Made by a program: the position numbers and the translations under genes. The notes under the pieces are model-generated. The model searched no databases. It saw nothing but the letters and a program-made list of their open reading frames with translations, and was not told the origin of the DNA. This document shows, one piece after another, positions 7,835-15,401 of a DNA stretch of 49,890 nucleotides; within the stretch, counting starts at the first letter, position 1; each line of letters opens with the position of its first letter. The DNA lies in contig JAGXHV010000114.1 in the NCBI GenBank assembly GCA_024636005.1, forward strand, positions 1-49,890, written 5' to 3'. Origin of the DNA: Bacillota bacterium. GTDB lineage: Bacteria > Bacillota > Clostridia > Peptostreptococcales > Acidaminobacteraceae.

Positions 7835-9004
7835 TTACTCTTCTTCCACCGCCATCTGCTTGCGCTTACCAACCACCATAGCGAGAATGAAAAATGCTGC
7901 GGCAAAGCCGATTTGTACGAGGAACGTATTGCCGACGCCATTGAGGTTTGACCAAGACAAATTCGAAATACCGGCGATTTGAGCATTGGCTTTAACGTAC
8001 CAGTAGGTTGGGAAGAAGCTAGCGATTCTAAGGACACCTTCACCGAGGAGCACTTGAGGTACGAAGACACCACTAATGAAGCAGGTACCAAGAGTGAATA
8101 CGTTGGCCACCGCATTGATTGCCTCGCGACCTTTGACCAAATTTCCGATGAAAAAACTGATTCCAGATGCAGTGATCGCAAAAATCAATGAATTTAAAAC
8201 AAAATACAAAGTGTTGGGATTTGAAAGTTCTTTACGACCAAAAACCAAACTTAGAGAAACGAGAATCAACCAGCTCACTAAGGTGAAGAACATATTGGCG
8301 AGGTAGAACTGAAAGTTGATTTTGGAGGCACTGATCGGTGAACAGGCATTTCTACGTTTGATGATCAGGTTGTTGAAAACAAGCATAATTGTAGAGATTC
8401 CGAGGATCAATACGAACATGAAAGTATAAGCGAGATAATTGAAATAATACTGCATCATACCTTGTTCGCCATAAATACGTTCACCAGATAGCATGCTGAC
8501 ATTTGTGTCCTGGGCAAGATCATTGAGTACCTCATCTGTCAGTTCACCTAAATCCATATCAGGCATTGCATTTGCATAAAGCCGTGCGGTGTTTAGGTAT
8601 TGTTCAATGTTCATGTCTATATATATATTGGAGTTAGATCCAGGCACCACCGTTTTTGCAAGAGTAGGGGTGTCACCAGCCAAAAACTCCGCTGTGAATC
8701 CACTTGGAATTCTAAGGATGTAACCCACCCTTCTGAAATATAGGGCGTCTTGAATTTCGCTGCGCTCATCACCGATTTCGATGAAATTGGCGACATCAGA
8801 AAGTGATGTCTTCAGCCCGTCAATCAAAACCGACTCTTCTTCAGCGAGGATTGCGATATCCGTTTTGACATCGCTGTAACCCAATTGAGCGCCTGATGCA
8901 TTGGACATCATGATGAACGAAACCAAAATGAAAACGCCGAAATAGATGGACATCACGGGTATATTTTTCTTGAATATCTTTAGGCAAAGTTTAAATACTG
9001 GCAT
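7835..9004 (-). CDS. ABC-2 type exporter permease, second subunit
   Basis: The 389-residue protein has one N-terminal membrane helix (residues about 15-35), a roughly 150-residue outer domain, and five or six helices in the C-terminal half (residues about 185-380). This is the ABC2_membrane_3 plan used in antibiotic or peptide export. It starts inside the end of the preceding permease gene (14-base overlap) and forms with it and the ATPase gene a three-gene operon. The divergent histidine kinase/response regulator probably controls it. The exported substrate is unknown. Confidence 0.85.
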   Translation of the reverse strand: MPVFKLCLKIFKKNIPVMSIYFGVFILVSFIMMSNASGAQLGYSDVKTDIAILAEEESVLIDGLKTSLSDVANFIEIGDERSEIQDALYFRRVGYILRIPSGFTAEFLAGDTPTLAKTVVPGSNSNIYIDMNIEQYLNTARLYANAMPDMDLGELTDEVLNDLAQDTNVSMLSGERIYGEQGMMQYYFNYLAYTFMFVLILGISTIMLVFNNLIIKRRNACSPISASKINFQFYLANMFFTLVSWLILVSLSLVFGRKELSNPNTLYFVLNSLIFAITASGISFFIGNLVKGREAINAVANVFTLGTCFISGVFVPQVLLGEGVLRIASFFPTYWYVKANAQIAGISNLSWSNLNGVGNTFLVQIGFAAAFFILAMVVGKRKQMAVEEE

Positions 9005-10118
9005 ATTTTCGCCTCCTTATGATCAGATACGTCGCGGTACAGAAAACAAATGAGAAACTCAAAAGAATAGCGATGTTCTGGGTGTACCGGATGTAATCGT
9101 CGTAAAAATAAAGTGCATAAAAAGCATCGGATAAAACATTTACAGGGTTCACTAAGGCAAGAATCGGCATTTTGGTCTGAACAAGGTATTTTATATCTCC
9201 GAACATCAAACCGGACAAAAACGCCCCTGTCATAGTCGTACCAATTAATATACCTGTTTTAACATCCTCACCGCTCTTAAAGAGTGCGGAAACAAATGCG
9301 CCGAGTGAAATCCCAACGAGTGATCCCACAAAAGTGGTCAAAAGAATCAGTCCGATTTGACTTCCGAAATCCACATTCAATATGAATCTTAGATAAGCCA
9401 GAAATACGAGCATTTCACTATATTGGATCACTAATGAAGCTGAAGTGCTGGAAAGGAAGATTTTGAGCTTATGAACCGGAGCCATATTAACACGTGCGGC
9501 ATGAACACTGAGATTTGCCTGTATGTTATTGACTTCCTCCATTCCGAAGAAACTGCCATAAAGAGATGCCATGGCGATTAGCGCATAGAAGTAATTGAGT
9601 GTGATGTCCATCTTTGCATCCGTGATTGGCTGTTCAACCGTATAAGTCACTCTCGAGCGAAGATCCTCTGCGATGCTTTCAAAAGCTGCTGGATTGGTCG
9701 ATAGAATATTCTCCACCGCATTTGCCGTGTTGTTGTACTGATCCAAAACGGATTTGACAATACTTTGACCGAATCCTGACTGGTTTACCGTCATCCCGAT
9801 GGTTTCATTCACAGTGATGATTGCAGTTACCATTTCTTCCTCAAGCATGCCCTTTGCGGTATCCATATCCTCGATAGTCATATTGAAAAGTTGGTCGTCT
9901 CCTGAGGAAAGTGACTCCATGACGCCCATAAATCCTTCTTGACGGGTTTCTTCCACAACCACCACATCGATAGCTCTGAACGTCCCTTGTTCCACCAGTC
10001 CACCAAAAGAGAGCTTGAAGAAAGCTGCCAAGGCAATTGGAAAGATCAGTGTCCAAAAGAGCATGGTTTTGTCCTTCATCAGGACTTTTAATCTATAAAT
10101 AAAAATATGTTTAAACAT
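8991..10118 (-). CDS. ABC-2 type exporter permease, first subunit
   Basis: The 375-residue protein has the same design as its neighbour: a membrane helix at residues 20-38, a large outer domain, then five membrane helices from about residue 175 onwards, ending in a basic RRRKY tail. The two permeases are distinct enough to work as a heterodimer. GGAGG precedes the start, 11 bases downstream of the ATPase stop codon. Confidence 0.85.
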   Translation of the reverse strand: MFKHIFIYRLKVLMKDKTMLFWTLIFPIALAAFFKLSFGGLVEQGTFRAIDVVVVEETRQEGFMGVMESLSSGDDQLFNMTIEDMDTAKGMLEEEMVTAIITVNETIGMTVNQSGFGQSIVKSVLDQYNNTANAVENILSTNPAAFESIAEDLRSRVTYTVEQPITDAKMDITLNYFYALIAMASLYGSFFGMEEVNNIQANLSVHAARVNMAPVHKLKIFLSSTSASLVIQYSEMLVFLAYLRFILNVDFGSQIGLILLTTFVGSLVGISLGAFVSALFKSGEDVKTGILIGTTMTGAFLSGLMFGDIKYLVQTKMPILALVNPVNVLSDAFYALYFYDDYIRYTQNIAILLSFSFVFCTATYLIIRRRKYASI

Positions 10119-10129
10119 TTTATAGCCTC

Positions 10130-11062
10130 CTAATCTCTGAGCTCTTTGCCCGTGATTTCCAGGAAAACATCGTTGAGTGTCGGCATCTCGGAGTAGATTT
10201 TTCCAAAGCTTATGCCTTCGGATTTGACGTACTCTAAAACGCGCTCCAGATTGTTTTTACCTTTGAGTGACCGAATCACCAGAATCCCTTCTGAATAGTC
10301 CACGCTGGTGACATTTCTGAGTTGTCTAAAGCCTTCGATTTGAGCCTCTTCGATGTTGAACACATCCAGTGTGATCTTCTCACCAAGAGTGATCATGCTT
10401 TTCAGTTCATCTTTTGTTCCAGAAGCAATCACTTTGCCCTTATCGATGATCATGATTCTCGAACAGATCTGCTCGACTTCCTCCATATAATGTGAGGTAT
10501 AGATCACTGTCGCGCCAAGCTTATTGAGATCCACAATCCCTTCGAGAATTTTGTTGCGGCTTTGCGGATCGACAGCAACAGTAGGTTCGTCGAGTATGAT
10601 CAGTTTTGGTTTGTGAGCAATACCGCAGGCGATGTTGAGACGTCTGAGTAAACCACCACTGAGTTTTTTAGGACGGAACTTTCTGAAATCATTCAGTCCC
10701 ACGAAGTCGATGGCTTCATCCACAAGGGCTTTTCGTTTCGCTTTGTCGGAAACATAAAGGCCACAGAAATAGTCGATGTTCTCATAGACAGTGAGTTCGT
10801 TGAATACGGCAACCTCCTGCATCACCACACCGATGTCCTTTTTAATGTCGTAAGCATCCGGGCTCATCGGTTTGTCAAATACAGTGATGTCTCCTTTGTC
10901 ATACTTCAGCAGTGACAAAATGCAATTGATGGCTGTGGTCTTACCAGAGCCGTTGGGTCCGAGCAGTCCAAATATTTCTCCGGATCTGACTTCCAGACTG
11001 AGATGATCCAGTGCCAAAAGATCTCCGTAACGTTTTACCAGATTGTTGACTTTAACTACCAT
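10130..11062 (-). CDS. ABC exporter ATP-binding subunit
   Basis: The 310-residue ATPase has Walker A GPNGSGKTT at residues 35-43, a Q-loop near residue 87 (VVMQEV), the signature LSGGLLRR near 140, Walker B LIILDEPTVAVDP near 160, and the H-loop His in YTSHYMEE. The C-terminal 80 residues form the accessory domain common in exporters of the CcmA/NodI/drug type. It is the first gene of the operon and powers the two permeases. GGAGG precedes the ATG. Confidence 0.92.
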   Translation of the reverse strand: MVVKVNNLVKRYGDLLALDHLSLEVRSGEIFGLLGPNGSGKTTAINCILSLLKYDKGDITVFDKPMSPDAYDIKKDIGVVMQEVAVFNELTVYENIDYFCGLYVSDKAKRKALVDEAIDFVGLNDFRKFRPKKLSGGLLRRLNIACGIAHKPKLIILDEPTVAVDPQSRNKILEGIVDLNKLGATVIYTSHYMEEVEQICSRIMIIDKGKVIASGTKDELKSMITLGEKITLDVFNIEEAQIEGFRQLRNVTSVDYSEGILVIRSLKGKNNLERVLEYVKSEGISFGKIYSEMPTLNDVFLEITGKELRD

Positions 11063-11135
11063 AATATTTCCTCCTCAAAATTCTAGGTTTTCCTTTTATG
11101 ATTACATTCTATACCAGATCCAATAAAGTTCTAAG

Positions 11136-11170
11136 TGTCATGAATCAACACTTGTCATGACAAATGTCAC
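11136..11170. promoter_or_regulatory. TGTCATGA repeats, putative response-regulator sites
   Basis: TGTCATGA occurs at 11136-11143 and 11153-11160, with TGTCAC at 11165-11170; the second is the centre of the perfect palindrome TTGTCATGACAA (11152-11163). They lie just upstream of a TATAGAAT-like -10 for the ABC operon (minus strand, 11105-11113) that lacks a good -35 box. A position like this fits an activator site for the NarL-type regulator encoded at 12369. This is inference from position and symmetry. Confidence 0.4.
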
Positions 11171-11223
11171 CTTTTTTCAGATTGTGGAATGCCATCAGTA
11201 ATGATAAACTGAATGTAATACAT

Positions 11224-11282
11224 CGATTGGGGACAGGTGCAAACTGGTACCTCAGGTACCGGTTTGCACCTGTCCCCAATCG
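11224..11282. repeat. Complete GGGGACAGG palindromic repeat
   Basis: Two 28-base arms are inverse copies with one mismatch (which remains a G-U pair in RNA) around a 3-nt TCA loop; each arm contains GGGGACAGGTGC and GGTACC. The palindrome lies in the 5' region of the histidine kinase gene, ending 22 bases before its start codon. Related arms occur at 5877, 6012-6147 and 7793-7833. Confidence 0.85.
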
Positions 11283-11304
11283 GTATCCACTTAAGGAGAT
11301 GCGT

Positions 11305-12372
11305 ATGAGACACATAGATGCCTTAGATAAAATCATATTGTTTATTGGGGCGAGTATGCTACACGCCATGCTCATTCCAGGGCCAGTGGATGTCGTACCA
11401 TTCATCGTGGCCATCATTGCAATAGGATTGATCACATACATAGATGAAAGCAGAAATATTCAGATTGCCATAATGGTTGTATTTACAGGGCTGTGTGCTT
11501 ACTGGCCCAACCTCACGTATTTCTTGCCCGTGATCCTATATGGCGCTTATGCGCGGCATACTTACTCGTGGATCATCATCGCCGTCTATCCCATCCTATG
11601 TCTCTACCTGCTCCCGGTGAGTCAAGGTATCGTCACCAGTGTGTTTGTAATCGTTGCCATACTGCTTAAGATTCGGACACTTGATCAGGCGGCTTTAAGA
11701 GAACGATTCCTAAAATTGTCCGATGAGACCAGAGAACTGTCACACGATCTGAAAAAGCAAAACCAAGCGCTTATTGAGAAGCAGGACAGTGAGATTCATT
11801 CGGCCACACTGGATGAACGCAACCGAATCGCAAGGGAAATCCACGACAATGTCGGGCACCAACTGTCCAGTGCCCTGATCCAAGTCGGCGCTCTCATGGT
11901 CACAGACCCGTCTAATAAAGGGCTCACCACAATCAAAGACACGCTTAACCTTGCCATGGACAATATCAGAAGCAGTGTTCACAATCTGTACGATGAATCC
12001 ATCGAACTCGATGTGCAGATTAATAAACTTACTGAAGGATTTACATTTTGTAAGTCAAGTATCAACCTTCACATGGAAACCGCACCGGAACCACGTGTGA
12101 AGTATGCAATCCTCGCCATTATAAAAGAAGCACTATCAAACGTAGCAAAGCATTCAAACGCAAGCCATGTGGATATATCACTCGTCGAACACCCCGGGTT
12201 TTACCAATTGATTGTATCGGACAACGGTTCCACAGTCAGCTACAATCCAGACGATGGCATTGGATTGAAGAACATCGCACATAGGATAGAAGCCCTAAAA
12301 GGATACTTTCTCATCCGAACCACCAAAGGATTTGAACTCTTTATCACCATACCAAAGGAGCATACACTATGA
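11305..12372 (+). CDS. Sensor histidine kinase, NarL/DegS type (HisKA_3)
   Basis: The 355-residue kinase has about five or six membrane helices in residues 8-123, a coiled coil (128-168), and a HisKA_3 dimerisation domain with the phosphorylated His180 in REIHDNVGHQL. The ATPase domain follows (N-box EALSNVAKHSNA, then GIGLKNIAHRIEALKG). There is no separate sensor domain, so it probably senses within the membrane, as in bacitracin- or lantibiotic-type systems. I chose the ATG at 11305 (AAGGAG six bases before) because a longer frame would have to translate the palindrome at 11224-11282. Its stop overlaps the regulator gene by four bases. Confidence 0.9.
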   Translation: MRHIDALDKIILFIGASMLHAMLIPGPVDVVPFIVAIIAIGLITYIDESRNIQIAIMVVFTGLCAYWPNLTYFLPVILYGAYARHTYSWIIIAVYPILCLYLLPVSQGIVTSVFVIVAILLKIRTLDQAALRERFLKLSDETRELSHDLKKQNQALIEKQDSEIHSATLDERNRIAREIHDNVGHQLSSALIQVGALMVTDPSNKGLTTIKDTLNLAMDNIRSSVHNLYDESIELDVQINKLTEGFTFCKSSINLHMETAPEPRVKYAILAIIKEALSNVAKHSNASHVDISLVEHPGFYQLIVSDNGSTVSYNPDDGIGLKNIAHRIEALKGYFLIRTTKGFELFITIPKEHTL

Positions 12373-13007
12373 GAGTACTTGTAATTGATGACGACGCACT
12401 GGTCAGTTCGTCGCTGAAAACCATTCTTGAAGCCGACCTGGACATACATGTTGTCGCCATTGGAAATAGTGGCCTTGATGCCATAGATCTTTATAAATCA
12501 CACAGACCCGACATTATTTTAATGGATATCCGAATGGATGGCATGACCGGAATCGAAGCGGCGGAATATATCATCGCATTTGATCCGGATGCCAAAATAC
12601 TGTTTCTCACCACTTTTTCAGATGATGAGTACATCATCAAAGCGTTACGCCTGGGTTCAAAAGGCTACATACTCAAGCAACGGTTCGACTCCATCATCCC
12701 TTCGCTGAAGACCGCCTTACTTGGGCAAAACGTTTATGGGGAGGAAATCATTGGCAAACTGCCCGCGCTCCTCAAGGAGGATGGTAAAATTGGACTTGAA
12801 AGTTACGGACTGACCGAGCGTGAACTCGAGACCATCAGTCATGTGGCGGAGGGACTTTCCAACAAAGAAATTTCGGAGATCATGTATCTCAGCGAAGGCA
12901 CCGTCCGAAATTACATCAGCACCATACTTGATAAACTGGAACTTAGGGACCGGACACAGTTGGCGATTTTTTATTATAAAGGTATTACACCGACGAAGTC
13001 GGTGTAA
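12369..13007 (+). CDS. Response regulator, NarL/LuxR family
   Basis: The 212-residue protein has a receiver domain with the phosphorylated Asp53 in LMDIRMDG and the acidic pocket at residues 7-9, followed by a LuxR-type helix-turn-helix (LSNKEISEIMYLSEGTVRNY, near residues 160-180). It is cotranslated with the kinase. The last eight residues are read from a stem-loop repeat: the perfect hairpin 12981-13011 contains the stop codon, so the natural C-terminus has probably been replaced. The likely target is the divergent ABC exporter operon. Confidence 0.92.
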   Translation: MRVLVIDDDALVSSSLKTILEADLDIHVVAIGNSGLDAIDLYKSHRPDIILMDIRMDGMTGIEAAEYIIAFDPDAKILFLTTFSDDEYIIKALRLGSKGYILKQRFDSIIPSLKTALLGQNVYGEEIIGKLPALLKEDGKIGLESYGLTERELETISHVAEGLSNKEISEIMYLSEGTVRNYISTILDKLELRDRTQLAIFYYKGITPTKSV

Positions 13008-13090
13008 TACCTCGCGTAGTTGAGCTTTTGCGAAGCAAAAGCTCATTAGCGTCTATGCTACAATCAACATAATTTAACTAGAACTCAACC
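12981..13090 (+). repeat. Stem-loop repeat, copy A
   Basis: A perfect 14-bp hairpin (12981-13011, loop GAA) is followed by CGCGTAG (13013-13019), a second 11-bp hairpin (TGAGCTTTTGC / GCAAAAGCTCA, loop GAA), and then TTAGCGTCTATG and a tail ending in TAGAACTCAA. The same order of tags recurs at 13097, 14647 and 17856, and in related form at 29313 and 29982. The first hairpin overlaps the end of the response regulator gene and may also act as a weak terminator. Confidence 0.75.
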
Positions 13091-13096
13091 TTTCAA

Positions 13097-13170
13097 CGCT
13101 AGTAAGATTTTGCGAAGCAAAAACTTACTAGCGTCTATGTAATGGCTAACAGAGAGTCTATAGAACTCAA
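13097..13170 (+). repeat. Stem-loop repeat, copy B
   Basis: This copy follows copy A directly. It has CGCTAG, a stem GTAAGATTTTGC / GCAAAAACTTAC with one A-A mismatch and loop GAA, then AGCGTCTATG and a tail ending in TATAGAACTCAA. The same stem, with the same mismatch, is found at 17901, so these two copies are recent relatives. Confidence 0.75.
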
Positions 13171-13246
13171 AGTTACCTTGCATCAATGTAACTACTCAAT
13201 ACATGATCACAGAAACTCATATCATTTTGGAAAAGAGGATAATCAT

Positions 13247-13603
13247 ATGAAACTATCTGAGAGAACAGATTTACCAACTGATCTTCAAAATGTTATAAGA
13301 GATTTAGAAGAACTTCAAAAAGATCCAACAAAAGAAATGGAGGCTTTAAGCAAGGAAATCTTTGTTCTAGACTTAGTTCAAATTCATGATGAAATCAAGG
13401 AACGAGGATATGAAAAATATTTTGAATATTATTCAGAGGAAGAGCTAGAGTATCTCAAAGAAAGGTTTTTCGAAATCAATTTTGAAATAGGAAAGAGAAG
13501 CGCTAGATTAGAAATAGCCAAAAATATGAAACTAAGTGAAGTTGATCCATCAGTAATTCAATCGACTACAGGACTGGATATTGAAGTCATCAATTCGTTG
13601 TAA
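13247..13603 (+). CDS. C-terminal fragment of an Rpn/YhgA-like transposase-nuclease
   Basis: The protein has 118 residues. Its end (EIAKNMKLSEVDPSVIQSTT, then GLDIEVINSL) has the pattern of the C-terminus of Rpn-family proteins (PD-(D/E)XK 'transposase', recombination-promoting), where a tail of this kind follows the nuclease domain. The nuclease domain itself is missing, so this is probably a remnant or a truncated form. I prefer the ATG at 13247 (AGAGG before it) over an in-frame ATG at 13142, which lies in the repeat. Repeat copies bracket it on both sides, and the TAA is followed within six bases by a repeat tail. Confidence 0.5.
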   Translation: MKLSERTDLPTDLQNVIRDLEELQKDPTKEMEALSKEIFVLDLVQIHDEIKERGYEKYFEYYSEEELEYLKERFFEINFEIGKRSARLEIAKNMKLSEVDPSVIQSTTGLDIEVINSL

Positions 13604-13606
13604 TAA

Positions 13607-13650
13607 CTAGCTTCTATGTATTGGTTTACAGAAAGTATATAGAACTCAAA
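13607..13650 (+). repeat. Stem-loop repeat, tail-only copy
   Basis: CTAGCTTCTATG followed by a tail ending in TATAGAACTCAA matches the right part of copies A, B and those at 14647 and 17895, but no hairpin precedes it. It begins four bases after the stop codon of the Rpn-like fragment. Confidence 0.55.
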
Positions 13651-13700
13651 TTTTCTTAAGTTTATGGTACTGCTGAATCTTCAATCAAATAAACCCAAAC

Positions 13701-13745
13701 AGACTCATTATCGAAGTTCACCCCTTCGAAATGAGTCTTCTTTTT
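13701..13745 (+). terminator. Rho-independent terminator
   Basis: GACTCATTATCGAAG pairs with CTTCGAAATGAGTC (one or two mismatches) around TTCACCCC and is followed by TTCTTTTT. It lies about 100 bases after the Rpn-like fragment. Confidence 0.7.
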
Positions 13746-13808
13746 ACACTTAACATTGCATTTAAAGAATGTTATGTGCATAATTGAGAATTAAAATTCC
13801 TGTTATTG

Positions 13809-13840
13809 CATAAAACATTTGAAAAATAGAATGTTTTATG
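13809..13840. promoter_or_regulatory. Inverted-repeat operator before the orphan AbiEi gene
   Basis: CATAAAACATT (13809-13819) and AATGTTTTATG (13830-13840) are perfect inverse copies separated by 10 bases, 28 bases before the start of the AbiEi-like gene. AbiEi antitoxins are known to bind inverted repeats and repress their own promoters, so this is a likely self-operator. Confidence 0.55.
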
Positions 13841-13867
13841 AGAAAATAGGAATAGGGAGGTGAGATT

Positions 13868-14653
13868 ATGAAATATATTGAAAGATTATTGGAATTGGGA
13901 TGCTTCTCCCGCCAAGACGTTGTTAAATTAACAGGAAATGCTCAAGCAGCACATTCGTTACTTCATAATTATCTTAAAGCGGGTTATATTGAACGAATTC
14001 GAAGAGACTTATATTCCGCAATCAGTTTTGAAACGAAGCAACCAATTGCGAACAGGTTTATGATTGCAACTCATATTGCTGATGATGCGTATGTTTCATA
14101 TCACAGTGCCTTTGAGTATTATGGTTATGCCAATCAAGTTTTTTATGTGGTCTTTGTGACCACCAACAGTAGGTTTTCAGATTTCACCTATGATGGAATA
14201 GAATATAAACGAGTGTCTCCACGAGTTAATTCCGGAGTAATTACAACCAATACAGGTGTAAGAGTTACAGATGTTGAAAAGACAGTCATCGATAGCATTT
14301 ATGAGTTTGAAAAAATTGGCGGATTAGAGGAGTTGCTTAGGTGTCTGATGTTGGTGCCTTCGCTACGAAGTGACAAACTCATGACTTATCTCAATGAATA
14401 TGGATTGGCAAGTCTGTATCAAAAAACCGGTTATATTCTGACGGAATTCTCAGAACAACTCAGTTTACCAAAATCGTTCTTTGATTTTTGTATGGATAAA
14501 ATTCCTAAGTCAAAAAAATATTTGTATTCAGAAAAAGATACTCTTTCTAAGAATTTTGTCTTACATGAGGAATGGATGCTTTATGCACCTGAGAAAATCA
14601 AGGCTGTTATAAATAAAGGTGGACTGTTTTTCGATCAGAAAAACAGCGCGTAG
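13868..14653 (+). CDS. AbiEi-like antitoxin / transcriptional regulator (no toxin partner)
   Basis: The 261-residue protein has an N-terminal winged helix (residues 1-65; CFSRQDVVKLTGNAQAAHSL and RRDLYSA) and the AbiEi core (YVSYHSAFEYYG near 80, then TDVEKTVIDSI near 140). In AbiE type IV toxin-antitoxin operons this protein represses the operon and counters an AbiEii nucleotidyltransferase. Here no AbiEii gene follows: the frame runs straight into a stem-loop repeat, which supplies the last two residues and the TAG stop. Either the toxin was lost or the gene works as a regulator. GGGAGG precedes the ATG. Confidence 0.78.
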   Translation: MKYIERLLELGCFSRQDVVKLTGNAQAAHSLLHNYLKAGYIERIRRDLYSAISFETKQPIANRFMIATHIADDAYVSYHSAFEYYGYANQVFYVVFVTTNSRFSDFTYDGIEYKRVSPRVNSGVITTNTGVRVTDVEKTVIDSIYEFEKIGGLEELLRCLMLVPSLRSDKLMTYLNEYGLASLYQKTGYILTEFSEQLSLPKSFFDFCMDKIPKSKKYLYSEKDTLSKNFVLHEEWMLYAPEKIKAVINKGGLFFDQKNSA

Positions 14654-14721
14654 TTGAGCTTTTGCTACGCAAAAGCTCATTAGCGTCTATGCAATGGCTC
14701 ACAGAATCTACATAGAACTCA
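14647..14721 (+). repeat. Stem-loop repeat, copy C
   Basis: CGCGTAG is followed by a perfect 11-bp stem (TGAGCTTTTGC / GCAAAAGCTCA) with loop TAC, then TTAGCGTCTATG and a tail ending in CATAGAACTCA. The stem equals that of copy A but the loop differs. The TAG of CGCGTAG is the stop codon of the AbiEi-like gene. Confidence 0.75.
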
Positions 14722-14730
14722 TATAAATCC

Positions 14731-14782
14731 AAAAAGACTCATTTCGCAGTCCCACCCCCTTGCGAAAGGGTCTTTTTTTTTT
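14731..14782 (+). terminator. Rho-independent terminator
   Basis: AAAAAGACTCATTTCGCA pairs with TGCGAAAGGGTCTTTTT with two internal mismatches, around a 12-nt loop, and ends in a run of ten T. It terminates transcription before the DUF4358 operon. Confidence 0.8.
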
Positions 14783-14882
14783 GCCCATTACAAACACTTA
14801 ACAATTAATCTGGAACCAACCTGAACCCACATCCGTCTTAACCTAGGAAAACAAAAACAAAACACAATAGGAGAGAGACAAA

Positions 14883-15365
14883 ATGAAAAAAATGATTTTA
14901 CTTACGGTATTTAGCGTCATGTTGGTTTTAGGAGTAGGCTGTAGTGGGGCTGGAGCAGAGACGGCTCAAGAAAACCCATTATTGAAAGAAGACCTCAGTG
15001 TCATCATGGAAACCCTTTATGAAAATTCTGGAATGGAGCTTCCAAATCTCGCAAACACTGAACTCACAGAAGAAAATGAATCGTACTACATTGGAACGAA
15101 CGATGTGGATTACATCGAAGCACTGGCATCAGAGCCAATGATGAGCTCTATAGCACATTCTGTGGTACTGCTCAGAGTGGAAGACGGTGCCGACATCGAA
15201 GCCATCAAAGAAACCATCAAGACCAAAGTAGATCCGAGAAAATGGATTTGCGTCGGCGTCGAAGAAGATGACATCATCGTGGACAACATTGGCAATTTGG
15301 TAATCCTCATCATGATCAACGACTCAGCTGCACTACACGACGCATTCACGTCACTCGCAGAGTAG
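14883..15365 (+). CDS. DUF4358 lipoprotein
   Basis: The 160-residue protein starts with a lipoprotein signal peptide (residues 1-20) with the lipobox LGVGC, Cys20 being the lipidated residue. The rest fits DUF4358: a conserved DVDYIEALASEP segment and a DIEAIKETIKTKVDP stretch. DUF4358 proteins are commonly encoded with an MBOAT acyltransferase and a DHHW protein in Clostridia, as here. The set probably acetylates or otherwise acylates a surface polymer; the part played by DUF4358 is unknown. GGAGAG precedes the ATG; the MBOAT gene starts 36 bases after the stop. Confidence 0.85.
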   Translation: MKKMILLTVFSVMLVLGVGCSGAGAETAQENPLLKEDLSVIMETLYENSGMELPNLANTELTEENESYYIGTNDVDYIEALASEPMMSSIAHSVVLLRVEDGADIEAIKETIKTKVDPRKWICVGVEEDDIIVDNIGNLVILIMINDSAALHDAFTSLAE

Positions 15366-15401
15366 CAACCCTCACCCCACTGAGGACAGGAGGAAAAGAA
15401 T

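Noticed and set aside
11164-11304. Longer histidine kinase start at 11164
   Set aside because: It would translate the whole GGGGACAGG palindrome. The ATG at 11305 has AAGGAG six bases upstream and starts just before the first membrane helix.
13013-13170. Possible small CRISPR-like array because similar units stand in tandem
   Set aside because: The units are palindromic, differ in their stems, are only two in a row, and have no constant repeat-spacer spacing. No cas genes are present.
13142-13246. ATG at 13142 for the Rpn-like fragment
   Set aside because: The 35 extra codons are read from the stem-loop repeat tail. The ATG at 13247 has an AGAGG site.
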